A stretch of DNA of 64,000 nucleotides, taken from positions 248,001 through 312,000 of the forward strand of contig JAJEKV010000285.1 in assembly GCA_021234155.1 (NCBI GenBank), given 5' to 3'. The DNA is from Isoetes taiwanensis. Lineage: Eukaryota; Streptophyta; Lycopodiopsida; Isoetales; Isoetaceae. Below are positions 20,052 through 31,195 of this stretch, piece after piece (positions within the stretch are counted from its first letter, which is position 1; the number at the start of each line of letters is the position of its first letter). The position numbers and the translations under genes were made by a program. Under the pieces are notes generated by a model. It was not told the DNA's origin and made no database searches. It was given only the letters and a program-made list of their open reading frames with translations.

Positions 20052-22472
20052 TTATCCCGTCTCTAGTGTCATATTTTGCAAGTGTAAGCTATCTTCTACA
20101 ATCAATGAATTTATAGCATTAACCACCTCTTTCCAGCTACATTCTATGGCCTTTTCTTCGGCTAATCTTATTAAATTACTTTGACTATTCCACTTATCCA
20201 TTTTGGCATACACATTAGATACTAACACAAAACCTGCTGCATTCTCATGATCCAACTTAAGAAGTTGCTCTAATGCAAATTCTGCTAGAGGAACATTACC
20301 ATGATTTCTACAAGCACCAAGAAAGGCTCTCCAAATAACAATATCTGGTGGCATAGGCATCGTATCAATAAGATCCTTTGCCTCCTGCAAACAACCTGCT
20401 CGACCAAGGAGATCAACCATGCAAGCATAATGATCAGGTGTTGCTACGATCCCGTAAATTTTACCCATAGACTTGAAAAGCTCACGGCCTGCTTCTACCC
20501 AGCCCATGTGGCTACATGCAGAAAGAACAGAAATGAAGGTGACTCTATCTGGCTTGACCCCATGTTGTTGCATTCGGCCGAAATAGAAGATGGCCTTGCG
20601 TGCATTGCCATGCTGAGCATTTCCTGAAATCAATGCATTCCACGAGATAACATCATGTACAGTCATCCTGTTAAAAGCTTTACATGCGTCATCAATGCTA
20701 CCACATTTTGCATACATAGCAACGAGGCTATTTCCAACAACTATATCTGATTCCAGCCCAGCTTGCACAAGCTGTCTATGCACATGTTTACCCCAATCTA
20801 GGGCACCTATATTTCCACATGCACTCAGGACACTGATATAACTGACCCTGTTGGGCTTAATTCCTTCACGTTCCATTTGCCTGAAAAGCTCAAGAGCCTT
20901 GTGGCCTTCCTCACTTTCAGCATATCCTGAAATCATGGCAGTGTATGTGATCACATTGCGTACCTGCATCCTGTCAAATACCTCGCGCGCTACCGTGGTA
21001 CTTCCACATTTCGCATACATTGCAACAAGTGTACAGGCTATAAATATATCTGCTTCTAGCCCAGCTTTCATGAGATGCTCATGAATACGCTCGCCCCATT
21101 CAAGATCTCTCATATTCGAGCATGCTATTAGCACCCTGACATATGTGACATTGTCTGGCACCAAGCCAAACTCTAGCATTTTGCGGTAAAGCATGATAGC
21201 TATATTGCTGTCCTCATATTGCGCATATCCTGAGATCAATGCATTCCATGAGATTACATTCCTCTTGGACATCCTATCAAACATGTGGCAAGCATACTTC
21301 ATGTTTCCACATTTTGCATACATACCAATGAGAGTACTTCCAACAAAAACATCATCCTCCAAATCCAATTTCATTAAATGAGCATGGATATGCTTCCCCA
21401 ACTCTACTGCACCTTGTGCGGCACATACACTCAAGATACTAACATAAGTAACTTCATTGGGATTTGTACCTTTTTCTTGCATTTCTCTGAAAAGTATCAT
21501 CGCCTCCTCACCATAGCCAAGTTGAGAATACCCACTGATTAGTGTTGTCCATGTAAAGATATCTCGTTTTGACATTTTGTCAAATACAAAACGAGCCTCA
21601 CTTATGCTCCCACATTTTGCATACATTCCAAGTAATGTATTGCTCACAAAAGTGTCAGATTCTAACTTGTAGTTCATAAGATCAGAATGAATGTGTCTCC
21701 CATATTCTAAAGCTCCGACACTTGCACAAGCAGTTAAAATGCTGGCATATATAACCTTGTCAGGCTTAAAATTCTGACCTTGCATACACTGAAAAAGCAT
21801 CATAGCCTCACTAGTGTCACCATGCTGTAAGTATCCTGAAATCATTGCTGTCCATGAAACTAAATTTTGCACTTTCATCTGGTCAAACCACCATCTTGCA
21901 TCCTGGATGTTACCACATTTTACATACATGCCTATAAGCGTGTTTGCTACAAATATATCTGAATGTAAACCGGACTTCATTACACGGACATGAATATATT
22001 TACCCCATCCTAATGTTCCAGCTACTGCACAAGCACTCAAAACACTGATATACGTTACCTTACTTGGACTAAAACCATATCCTTCCATTTGTCCAAAAAG
22101 CTTAATAGCCTCATGGCCATCCCCATGTTGAGCATAACCTGTAATCATAGTCGTCCATGTAAACACATCTCGTTCAGTCATTTGATCAAATGTCTTACGC
22201 GCATCCTGCACGTTTTCACATTTGGAATACATATTAATCAATGTGTTGCCCACCAAAATTGTTGCTTTGAATGTACGTTTGATGATGTGGTCATGGATTT
22301 TTCTTCCAACTTCGAGAGATTTTGTTCTTGTGCAGGCCCGCAGTAAAACGTGGCAGGCATCAGAGTAACTACGAGTATCCCTCTGGTCAATCTCATCCAA
22401 AAGCTTGGATGCCTCCTTTAACCTCCCCGCTTTGCATATGGCGCTAAGTTTTTCCTTCAAACATTTGTCCAT
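20052..22472 (-). CDS. PLS-class pentatricopeptide repeat protein, E-type, no DYW
   Basis: One uninterrupted 806-residue frame with no intron, the usual structure of plant PPR genes. It contains a long run of P, L and S motifs; six copies of the pattern VxSWTAMISGYAQHG/FTWTTMITGY and matching NTLIxMYAKCG blocks are visible. The C-terminus has PDHYACMVDLLGRAG, then an E1-like MPMPPDIVIWRAFLGACRNHG, then an E2-like end through CSWKEVVNAINSLIVED. It stops where a DYW deaminase domain would begin. Such proteins bind organellar RNA sequence-specifically, usually for C-to-U (or U-to-C) editing or processing, and E-type ones recruit a DYW partner. The N-terminus (MDKCLKEKLSAICKAGRLKE) enters the repeats almost at once and shows no obvious transit peptide, so an upstream exon or start may be missing. 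Target unknown. Confidence 0.93.
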   Translation of the reverse strand: MDKCLKEKLSAICKAGRLKEASKLLDEIDQRDTRSYSDACHVLLRACTRTKSLEVGRKIHDHIIKRTFKATILVGNTLINMYSKCENVQDARKTFDQMTERDVFTWTTMITGYAQHGDGHEAIKLFGQMEGYGFSPSKVTYISVLSACAVAGTLGWGKYIHVRVMKSGLHSDIFVANTLIGMYVKCGNIQDARWWFDQMKVQNLVSWTAMISGYLQHGDTSEAMMLFQCMQGQNFKPDKVIYASILTACASVGALEYGRHIHSDLMNYKLESDTFVSNTLLGMYAKCGSISEARFVFDKMSKRDIFTWTTLISGYSQLGYGEEAMILFREMQEKGTNPNEVTYVSILSVCAAQGAVELGKHIHAHLMKLDLEDDVFVGSTLIGMYAKCGNMKYACHMFDRMSKRNVISWNALISGYAQYEDSNIAIMLYRKMLEFGLVPDNVTYVRVLIACSNMRDLEWGERIHEHLMKAGLEADIFIACTLVAMYAKCGSTTVAREVFDRMQVRNVITYTAMISGYAESEEGHKALELFRQMEREGIKPNRVSYISVLSACGNIGALDWGKHVHRQLVQAGLESDIVVGNSLVAMYAKCGSIDDACKAFNRMTVHDVISWNALISGNAQHGNARKAIFYFGRMQQHGVKPDRVTFISVLSACSHMGWVEAGRELFKSMGKIYGIVATPDHYACMVDLLGRAGCLQEAKDLIDTMPMPPDIVIWRAFLGACRNHGNVPLAEFALEQLLKLDHENAAGFVLVSNVYAKMDKWNSQSNLIRLAEEKAIECSWKEVVNAINSLIVEDSLHLQNMTLETG

Positions 22473-24430
22473 TCAACAAGAAATCAGCATTTTTATGCAA
22501 ACTTGTAGACCAATATCAACGAACGCTTTTTTCTCCACCCACAGGAAAATCTGACTTTTTAAGAAACGTTCTTCACGAAAAGTAAACCACTTCATAGATA
22601 AGGTAAAAATGTCAATGCTGGTTATATAAGTATTTAGGGGAGGGTCACCGATGGTGAACCATGGTCTAATAGTGGACCATGTAAAATGGGTCAAGATTTT
22701 CAATAATGGATCAACACAAAATTATTTGTTTCAATCTAAACCATTGAATGAAGTGTGTCAAAAAAATTGGGTCCAACCTTGATCCACAATAAGGTATTTA
22801 AGTGGTCCTTACTACTTACAAGAAATTTATGTGGCGCCCAAGGTTGCCGCAAACATGTCTCTTTTTCAACCCCCCGTGTGTATAGAAGTCAACCACAAAG
22901 GGAAATGCCAAGCCCCTAAGCTAACTCACTTATTGTTAGAATCCTGTCTGGCAATGGAATATTAATGTAATGTTATTCAAGTCAAATTAAATTAATCTCC
23001 TCGACTATCTCATGCGCATAGAGTAAGTTATTGTTGGTTGAAGTGAAAATCTTTTGGTTGCAACATTTTTTCCAATTTATGAACAGAAGAGCTTTACAGT
23101 ATAACTGGATGATTTGCAATTTCCGTCGACAAAAGAAGATATTTAATTTAATATTGAGAGTTCTTCCTGATTACCTGCACAAGCTAGGGAGTAGAGTAAG
23201 AAGAGCTCTAGAAGCATCCTGCATGGTACTTGTTCAATTGAGCATTCTTCAGGGCTTGAGGGCTGGTTAGACAGCCCAGATGATAGACCAACATAACCAG
23301 GAGTGATGGTAGCAAGTGGTTCAGGTACTGCAACTCTTCATTCGTCACAAACATGAAAGCTAGAGGGCCATTGTGCTCGGTCAACCTCTCATCACCATCA
23401 GAGATGTCCTTTCGAGGCAGGGGTTTTTTGGATTGCCCCTAGGGGGGCAAACCCTTGTTTATGTGGGTTTGTGGGATATACTGAGTATATGCTGGAATAT
23501 ACTCAGTATATGTTAATGACTGCTAAAAACCCTTTGTTCCCTGTAAATGCACGGTCAGTTGCGTTGTGGATCAAGGATGTTCGGGACAAGATAACTGGCG
23601 GCTCAATCGATGAAAAAGAGTTAGGAGGCGAGAATCACCCAAAAGATGAGCGGTGGCTTATATTTGAGTTGGGCTCATGTAAAAAGCAATTAGGGCCTAC
23701 ATTTTGGTGTTTGAGCGAGGATATAGGAAGTTTCGCCCTAAATCTCACTTGAGATCGGTTTCCACCGAAGTTGGCTTCTTAAGAAATCAGCCAGAGACCG
23801 GATTTTTGCGTTTGGGGAGTTGAAGATAAGGATAGGAAGAATTTTTTTCGAGAATAGCCCAAGGGGATAGTTTCTTGAGCATTTGGGGTTCATTGTTGGA
23901 ACAAATCTGCTGAGAAAAAGGGATGATAATGAGTCGGCAAAGTGCTAAGAAAATCGGCGAGGGGATCCAAGAGTAATCTGCGAGGCATTTGGGTCGAATA
24001 ATGCACGCGGAGGATGGAGAGGGGGGGCGGGTACAACGGAAATGCTTGAGTGGGATAAGCAAAGAAGGGATTGGAAATGGGCTTGGAATCTCGAGATTGC
24101 ATGCGAGCTTTTTTCAAGATTGATTCTCTGGTCCGAGCTCCATGATGGGCTTAGGATGAGCGAAGGAGTTTATTGCATGTTTTATTCATTTGAGTCTATA
24201 TTTCTTACGCTTCTTACCATTTGTTTCTTAGCAACTACATATCGATGGCCATAACCACTGAAAGTGGGCATGCAAGAAACGATGCATGCACCTCTCGCTT
24301 ATGGGTCAGATCATACCGACAATGATGTTGTATTTCGATTTGGTCTTTGGATTTCTTTGGTGCATGGTAGGGTTTGATCTTTTACCGTGGTGAAAGCTGC
24401 AATTTTAGCTTCGCTCTTTATTTGAGGTAT
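22473..24430. other. intergenic region, no gene recognised
   Basis: It contains the PPR 5' flank, a diverged copy (about 22819-22862) of the GTGGCG...GCCGC phrase also at 13598-13640, a TTGCCCCTAGGGGGGCAA near-palindrome at about 23434, and an inverted repeat at 23476-23511. Open stretches at 23471-23752 and 23890-24117 are not recognised. Confidence 0.4.
23476..23511. repeat. 15-bp perfect inverted repeat
   Basis: ATATACTGAGTATAT and ATATACTCAGTATAT are exact reverse complements separated by GCTGGA. Each arm is itself nearly palindromic. It would form a short, AT-rich cruciform. Confidence 0.8.
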
Positions 24431-24442
24431 GAATTTACTCCA

Positions 24443-24690
24443 TGCTCCATCGCATAGAATGTTCTCATAATTTCTATTCTCGAATCCTCATACGTGTCTG
24501 TGGTCATTGGTTGCTTAATCATGCCCCGGCTTTGTGCATTTCTTGCTCGATAGATTGCTTGAGCTACGAAAAATTGGAGAATTGGCTATGAATTAAGAGG
24601 TTTTGTTGGATCAATATTTTTTCCGGTGTTTTATTTCAAGGTGGTTCCGGACTACACGGGTTCTAAGGCCTTTTACATGCAAGAAATGAT
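24443..24690 (+). repeat. dispersed repeat, copy A
   Basis: It matches 26316-26575 over about 250 bp with scattered differences: CTCCATGCTCCATCGCAT at the left and ATGCAAGAAATGAT at the right are shared. It lies upstream of the PCNA relic, and its partner lies downstream of it. The origin of the repeat is unknown. Confidence 0.75.
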
Positions 24691-24989
24691 CATTGCAATG
24701 TTAGATGATCACTCTACGGAACAAAAATTTTCTCTCGACCGCATCACTTTGTTTAACTCATTCATACAATCCAATTGATCCTCAATAAGAAAAGTTTTTT
24801 ACTAGGGGTCGTTCAAGTGGAAATTGTATCGTGAGATTTGGAGATTTTTGACGTAATCATTCTCCCGAAGCTAAGATGAAGTTGGGTGCTATGCTATTTC
24901 TTCTATTGTATTACCTTGCATCCATTTATTGTCCTATTATTAGTACGATTTTGCGATTCAGTTCAGCTTGTGTACCGGGCATTTGGCAA

Positions 24990-25529
<540 letters not shown>

Positions 25530-25530
<1 letters not shown>

Positions 25531-26315
25531 ATCAGTTATTCTGCTGGGGAAGGCGCTCAAGCCATAGAATATTTCTCTGGTGTTAACATCTTTTCTAAAG
25601 ATAGTGTTAAGGTCTTTTCTATAAGATGTCAAATTTGTAACTATGTATGTGTAGATTTATAACATGGACACATGTTTCTAATGTATGCCAGGCTTCCAGA
25701 TCATCTTGACCATGCATATATTGCTGCCACCGACAGAAAGAATGCATGCCTAAGGTAAGCATATTTTGATCCTTTGCTTCTAAAAGTGCTTTAAAATAGT
25801 ATTTAGTGATTTGCATGCACCAGATATTAAACTTTGGATCTGTGACTATAAATTGAGCTTCTTCAGAAGATTGGCTGGAAAAAACAAAAGAAAGGTCTAT
25901 TAGATGTTTTATTTGACAAAGCTAATCTATAACAAGAACTTGGTTTCCAAAGGAGTTGCAAAAGATCTCTAAAACCCTAAAAGATTGCTATTATATGGTA
26001 TATGGTAGTCTTTCTGCCAACGTGCGTCTCAAATTCATTTGTTATGGCATCGTTTGTGCTCATTGTCATGTCATGGCTATTTATGAGATTGCCATACGAT
26101 TTTCCTTGAACAATTCCATTGTTCCCTACTATGGCACAAGTCCAGTATAGCTGTAATTCTCCTTCAGTACTGTTATTATAGAAATGAATATCTGAAGAGT
26201 ATGCTTGCTGAATCTTTGAGTTTATTATACCAACACATAATTTGTTCTTGAGATGTTACTTGTTAGATTAACAAGCTTACTACGAAGATTAGCTTTGTCG
26301 CGTCTTTACATATTC
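25530..26315 (+). other. spacer with a possible orphan exon
   Basis: Mostly AT-rich DNA without a supported gene. At about 25690-25756 a 66-bp stretch begins after TGCCAG, encodes RLPDHLDHAYIAATDRKNA in one frame, and ends at a GTAAGC donor, so it looks like an exon of an unidentified gene. Confidence 0.3.
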
Positions 26316-26575
26316 TGCTCCATGCTCCATCGCATGAAATCTTCTCATAATTTCTATTATGAATCCTCATATGTATTTTTTGATCACTGGTTGCTTAATC
26401 ATGCCCTGCTGTGCATTTCTTACTCTGATAGATTGCTTCAGCTACAGATAAATTTGAGAATTGGCTACGAATTAAGAAGTTTTGTTGGATTAATATTTTC
26501 CCTGGTGTTTTATTTCAGTGGTTCCAGAACTTCACGGTTACTAAGGCCTTTTATATGCAAGAAATGATAGATTTC
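26316..26575 (+). repeat. dispersed repeat, copy B
   Basis: Direct-orientation partner of 24443-24690, about 1.9 kb to its right, diverged by substitutions and short indels. The pair brackets the PCNA relic. The arrangement could mean a duplication of flanking DNA or two insertions of one element. Confidence 0.75.
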
Positions 26576-26817
26576 TAAGGCGCATTCCTTTGCTTTTGCA
26601 GTTCGCCTAAATTCAGGGAACTTAGAGATAGATTTCGTGTAAGTGCTTTGCACTTCAATCTCTGTTGTTATGTATCGGCACTGAAAGTAGTCCGCCATTG
26701 CAGTCTTTGGTCTAGGTGCACTTGGACTTGCAGTGAACGTCCTGTTAAGGTTTTTCAATTTATATTAAACGTAATGTTGCACATGTGCATTTTATTGACA
26801 CAATTATTTTTATGCAG

Positions 26818-27230
26818 GTTATGATAGGTGCAAAAATGGCTGCTGCTTCCAGAATAATTGGCATTAATACCAACCCTGCCAAGTTCAACAAGGGTATTTA
26901 TTTATCACTCTCATTCTTTACTGCAAAATAGAGATCATATCTTGCATATGTCTTGTTCGCATTTGTTTAACAACCAAAGCTCTCAGGCAACTGATCTTTC
27001 AAATCCAAAGAACTGGATAAGCCAGTTGAACATGTAGTCTAGATTGTTTAAAGAAAGGAGCCCCGCTGGAAGTTTATTTAACTCTATATATATTACAGGT
27101 AATTCAAACGATGACATAGGGGATGTAGACTACAACCTTGAGTGTCTCAGAAATAAAGAGGTGATGCAATCAACGTATGAATGCTATCACATAGTATGCT
27201 GTGAAAATTTGATGTGCCAGCAGCAAGCAG
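26818..27230 (+). pseudogene. zinc alcohol dehydrogenase relic, two exons
   Basis: The exon at 26818-26893 starts after TTTTTATGCAG and encodes GAKMAAASRIIGINTNPAKF, the Rossmann-fold segment of class III/class P alcohol dehydrogenases with the NAD-binding acidic position changed to Asn. The next exon starts at 27099 after TATATTACAG and encodes VIQTMT, then after a 2-base shift GDVDYNLECLRNKEVMQS and YECYH, matching the following conserved ADH block. Both keep splice sites, so the source was genomic DNA. Substitutions and the frameshift make it non-functional. The N-terminal catalytic zinc domain is absent. Confidence 0.78.
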
Positions 27231-27599
27231 AAAAGATATTCTTTGTGCTTTTGCTCATTCAAAAGAACATATGGTAAAGTCTTCTTCAATGATTTATTTC
27301 CCATAATTGCTATGAATTTGAACATGTTAAGAAGTTGAAAGCATAAAAAATAAGAAATATTTATTTTACAAGCTAAGCATCAAATGATGTATAAGGTTTG
27401 ACAAACATTAGGTTACGAGGATTGAAGGTGGGACAGCATAAGGTTGTGTAAAGCTCACAAACAATGTGATGGAATAAATGTCTGATAGATATAACATCTC
27501 ACTTGCAATTGCAATATGAAGTATTAGTGCAAAAAGAGCTTGGCTATGGAAAAGCAATTGCTACTGTGGCAATAGATGTGTCTAGGGCCCAACCGATAT

Positions 27600-28120
27600 C
27601 ACCGGGTTTCACATGACAAGGCTTTTTTTGCTTTACAAAGATGCAATGATATGCAAAATGAAATTACATCCTCAAGCATTTTCAAAGCATGTGGTAGCGT
27701 TGGAGTTAAAGAGCATGGCAGTGCATGCGTGAACTTGTTCTTAAACCAAAAAATAATATGTTTGCAAGGCATGAAAACATGGAGGAGACTCGTGCAGTCT
27801 TTGATAAGCCATCTGAAGGGACGTGGCATTATCACTTAAAATGATAACAGGATGTGCCTTGGGTGATGACGATCTTGGCATGGCTGTAATTTACCTCTAG
27901 AGTATGCAGCACTATGACAAGATCGGGCGAAATATCTTGCTCACTGCAATCCTTAGTGCAATGCTAAAATGCCATAGCATAGACATATATCTATATCATT
28001 GTATGCGCATGTTGCCCTTTTGGGTCATACTTTAGGGAAGCTAAAGGTATATTTGAAAGCTATAAGGCAACCCACATCTATACATGGATGATTTTACTCA
28101 TGCTACAATGCATGGGAACA
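27600..28120 (+). pseudogene. second PPR gene relic (plus strand)
   Basis: PPR-like blocks in order in several frames: QNEITSSSIFKACGSVGV (about 27655-27705), ENMEETRAVFDKPSEGTW (about 27770-27820), MITGCALGDD (about 27840), NILLTAILSAM (about 27935-27965), and REAKGIFESYK and IYTWMILLMLQ (about 28035-28100). Stops and frameshifts occur throughout. It lies about 5 kb from the intact PPR gene in opposite orientation and is too diverged to be a recent copy. Confidence 0.7.
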
Positions 28121-28894
28121 TTAGAATTAGGAAGATATGAAGATTAATTTTTTCTTAACACATTTCGTTCATTTAGATTAAAACATAATTTTTTTATACC
28201 ACTCAAAATTTCATGGTCTATGGTGCATTAGATAAACCTGTAGTGGTAATAATGATAAATAAAAGTGGTGAACACAAAGCTTGCAGATTTTTTCCAATGC
28301 AAGATGTGTTAAGTGGTGGAGTTTAAGGTTTACTAAGTGGAAGGCTATCTTTGGAAGCATTTTAGATCCAATATTATTTTTCCTCTTGTTTAGATATTAG
28401 CCTGTTGCACTTATCTTTTAAGAGTCTAGCTTTGTGGATATATTAGACTTTGCTTGCTTTATAAAGTACAGAGTCATAACTTCTAGGTACCATAGTTTTT
28501 GTTGATTCTCATTTCCTTAGCAAGTAGAGAGTTCAGATTTGTATTAATACTTGTGGACTAGTTAATGTTTGTTGAATTTGCTTGTTTAATTGTGCAATTT
28601 CAAAGGGATCTGATACGAAATACTGTGCTGAAAACTAGTCACTCAAATCTGCTTATTTGACACAAAAAGACGAAACATGAAAACACACTTTCGGGCCACT
28701 GGAGGGCAACCCGTCGTGCGCAGCACCTTCTAATCCTAGTAGTAATGATTGTTAGGGCACATGTTTATTGGAAATATATGAAAGATATAAAAACACATAC
28801 CTATTTCTGTTCTGTACAAATGCATTATCCAATTGCAAGAAGAATTTCATGGCAAGATCTTTATAGATGATGGGCCATTCATGAAGGTCTTACC
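28121..28894. other. AT-rich flank of the copia element, no gene seen
   Basis: No recognisable coding sequence. The last five bases (TTACC) form the left target-site duplication of the copia element. Confidence 0.5.
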
Positions 28895-29464
28895 TGTGAG
28901 AAATAATTCATGATCGAATTTATAGTGGTTGAGGAATTAGGTCAAATATTAGCTTGACCTATTTTTTGCATGGTTTCAACCATTGAACAGAATATTATAA
29001 CTATATAGTATTTAAATCAATGGTTACAATGGTTACATTATTCGAGATGGTTGAAGACAAAAAATAGCAGGAAGATCTCGGTCAACTAGCTCCACAACAG
29101 GTGGACCTGATACCGGAATGGCAGTCCAAAATCGACTCCGGACGGTTAGGATCCGTTCTGATAAAAACACAAAGAGCATGATTGATTTGTAGGCTTCGAT
29201 CTGTAGATCATTGTGGAGGCAGGTTCCCTGTATTAAACCAAGTTCAACATTATATTATTTAATGCGAACAAGTGGTCTCTTATATTGATTGTGATCAATA
29301 TAGTTTGAATGGTTATAGTGATATGAATTATGCTTCTTCGTTAGGAGCATAGAAATAAGTTGGTTGCCAATTAGTAAAGAATAAGCAAGGTTTCAATTTG
29401 TCTAGTTAAAAGAAGTCTTACTTGACATATTTGATATCTAATATTTGCTGCTTATTTTCTAACA
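28895..29464 (+). repeat. 5' LTR of the copia element (570 bp)
   Basis: TG...CA ends, TTACC immediately left, primer site one base right. Compared with the 3' LTR it has 58 extra bases near 29334-29392. Most substitutions between the two are C/T or G/A transitions. Confidence 0.93.
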
Positions 29465-29465
29465 T

Positions 29466-29478
29466 TGGTATCAGAGCC
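29466..29478 (+). promoter_or_regulatory. primer binding site of the copia element
   Basis: TGGTATCAGAGCC, complementary to the initiator tRNA-Met 3' end, lies one base after the LTR and two bases before the gag ATG at 29480. Confidence 0.92.
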
Positions 29479-29479
29479 A

Positions 29480-30410
29480 ATGGCAACCAGACTTGGATCA
29501 TCCTTGTTAAATGGAGTGGAAACATTTCAAGGAGAAGCTGGCTTTCAAGCTTGGAAGGAAAGAATGAAAAATGTTTTGCAGGCAGAAGATCTTTGGGATA
29601 TTGTTGCAGGAACTGGACTTGATGAAGCAGAAAGTAGCACCACTGTTCATGGAAGAAATGGTGCTAGTGGAGACTCAGTTAATACTGGAAATGATGGGAA
29701 CAACTCAAAAGGGCTCAACAAGCAAGGTGCGTAATCTCTAGCAAACTTAGCTCCAGTATTATGTTTAAGCTTAGAAACAAGACACCACAGGAAATGTGGG
29801 ATTTTTTGATTAAGAATTATGAAGTCAAGAATTCCTCTCAAATAGAAATGCTAGATCGCAGTTGAGAAAACTAAAATTCAAAGAGGAGGATAATTTAACA
29901 CAATTCTTTCAAAAATATGATAATATAGTTGCTGACATGGAAGCAACAGGTGTTCCTATAACAAAAGACTTCCATGTACTATCATTGTCACGAGCATTCT
30001 CAGATTTTGACCAACTATCCACACTAGTAAGGAGTGTGGCCAGAAATAGAGAAAGGGCAGAACTCATGATCAGGACTGAAATTGAACAGAAAAAAAAAAT
30101 TAAAGGAGAAGAAGAGGAGAATGCAGAAATATTGTATACAGGGAGAAGAAAAACTCAGCATTTTAAAGACAAAAGTAAGCTGGAGTCGTGTTTTAATTGT
30201 AAGGCATATGGGCATTTGAAACATAATTGTCCCAAGATCAAAGAGAATGAAAATAGGTGCTATAATTGTGAGGGTTATGGACATATAGCCTCTGCATGCC
30301 CGAGTCCAAAAGGTGCAGGAAGAAATAAAGGGAATAGCTATACTGCCAAAGGAAAAGGAACTTATTCCAAAGGAAAAAATGAAAAGGCAACAAGTGTGAA
30401 CCTAACATAA
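29480..30410 (+). pseudogene. copia gag
   Basis: The start MATRLGSSLLNGVETFQGEA overlaps the primer-site region. FQAWKERMKNVLQAEDLWDI and TPQEMWDFLIKNYEVKN are the UBN2/retrotransposon gag helices. Frameshifts near 29727 and 29855 split the frame. From 29862 a 182-codon stretch ends in two CCHC zinc knuckles, CFNCKAYGHLKHNCP (30187-30231) and CYNCEGYGHIASACP (30259-30303). Gag packages the element RNA. Two knuckles instead of the usual single one of copia elements is notable. The stop after SVNLT (TAA) could come from a CAA codon. Confidence 0.88.
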
Positions 30411-30429
30411 GAGACAACACTTGAAGAGG

Positions 30430-31181
30430 AAGACTCAGATGTTGAGGTAAAAACTAATACTATTTGCTCAATTTCTGATGGGAAAACTAACAAGAATGAC
30501 AATATGCTTGTGTTAGACAGTGAAGCAGAGAGATCAGTAGTTAAAACTACTGATGCTCTTAAGAAAAGGAGAAAAAGAAATGGAGTTTTCGTGCAAATGG
30601 GAGATGGAGAATTGCAGCAAGTGAAAGAATCAGGAATCTTAGAATTCTTTGATTTGAATGGACAAATAGTTAATTTGAGTGATGTTTTATGTGTTCCAAA
30701 CATTGTAAGAAACTTGATTTCTATCAACCAGTTAGTAGACATGGGCTACAAAGTTTGTTTTGACAAACTAGCATGTAAAATATATATGAATGATGAATTG
30801 AGATTCATTGCAAAACGGTTTGGCAACTTGTTTGGCTTTCATAATCAGTCTGTAAGTGGAAGTACTAATTCTGTCCAGTTTCCTACATTAAAATTATGGC
30901 ATGAAAGACTAGGCCATACACATCTTGAAAATATAAAAACCCTAGCAAAAAAGGGCCTTATATCTGCAGTAGAAAATGATGACTTCATGTGTCATGGATG
31001 TATGTTGGGAAAAAGTGCAAGACTCCCTTTTAAAAGAACTATTGACAGGGCTGAAGATTTGCTCGAGTTGGTACATAGTGATTTATGTGGACCACTTAAC
31101 ATTAGAAGCATGCAAGGAAGAAAATACTTTATTACTTTCATTGATGACCATTCAAGAAGAACTAAGTGTTTTTCTTCTTAG
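30430..31181 (+). pseudogene. copia protease and integrase N-terminal half
   Basis: MLVLDSEAERSVVKTTDALK stands where copia proteases have the D-S/T-G motif. The Gly/Ala is replaced (DSEAE), so the active site looks damaged. GAG-pre-integrase follows (KLWHERLGHTHLENIK, CHGCMLGKSARLPF: the H-H-C-C zinc site), then LVHSDLCGPLNIRS with the first integrase Asp and FITFIDDHSRR. A frameshift after DDHSRR and then the LINE insertion end it. Confidence 0.88.
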
Positions 31182-31195
31182 AACAAAAGATCAAG

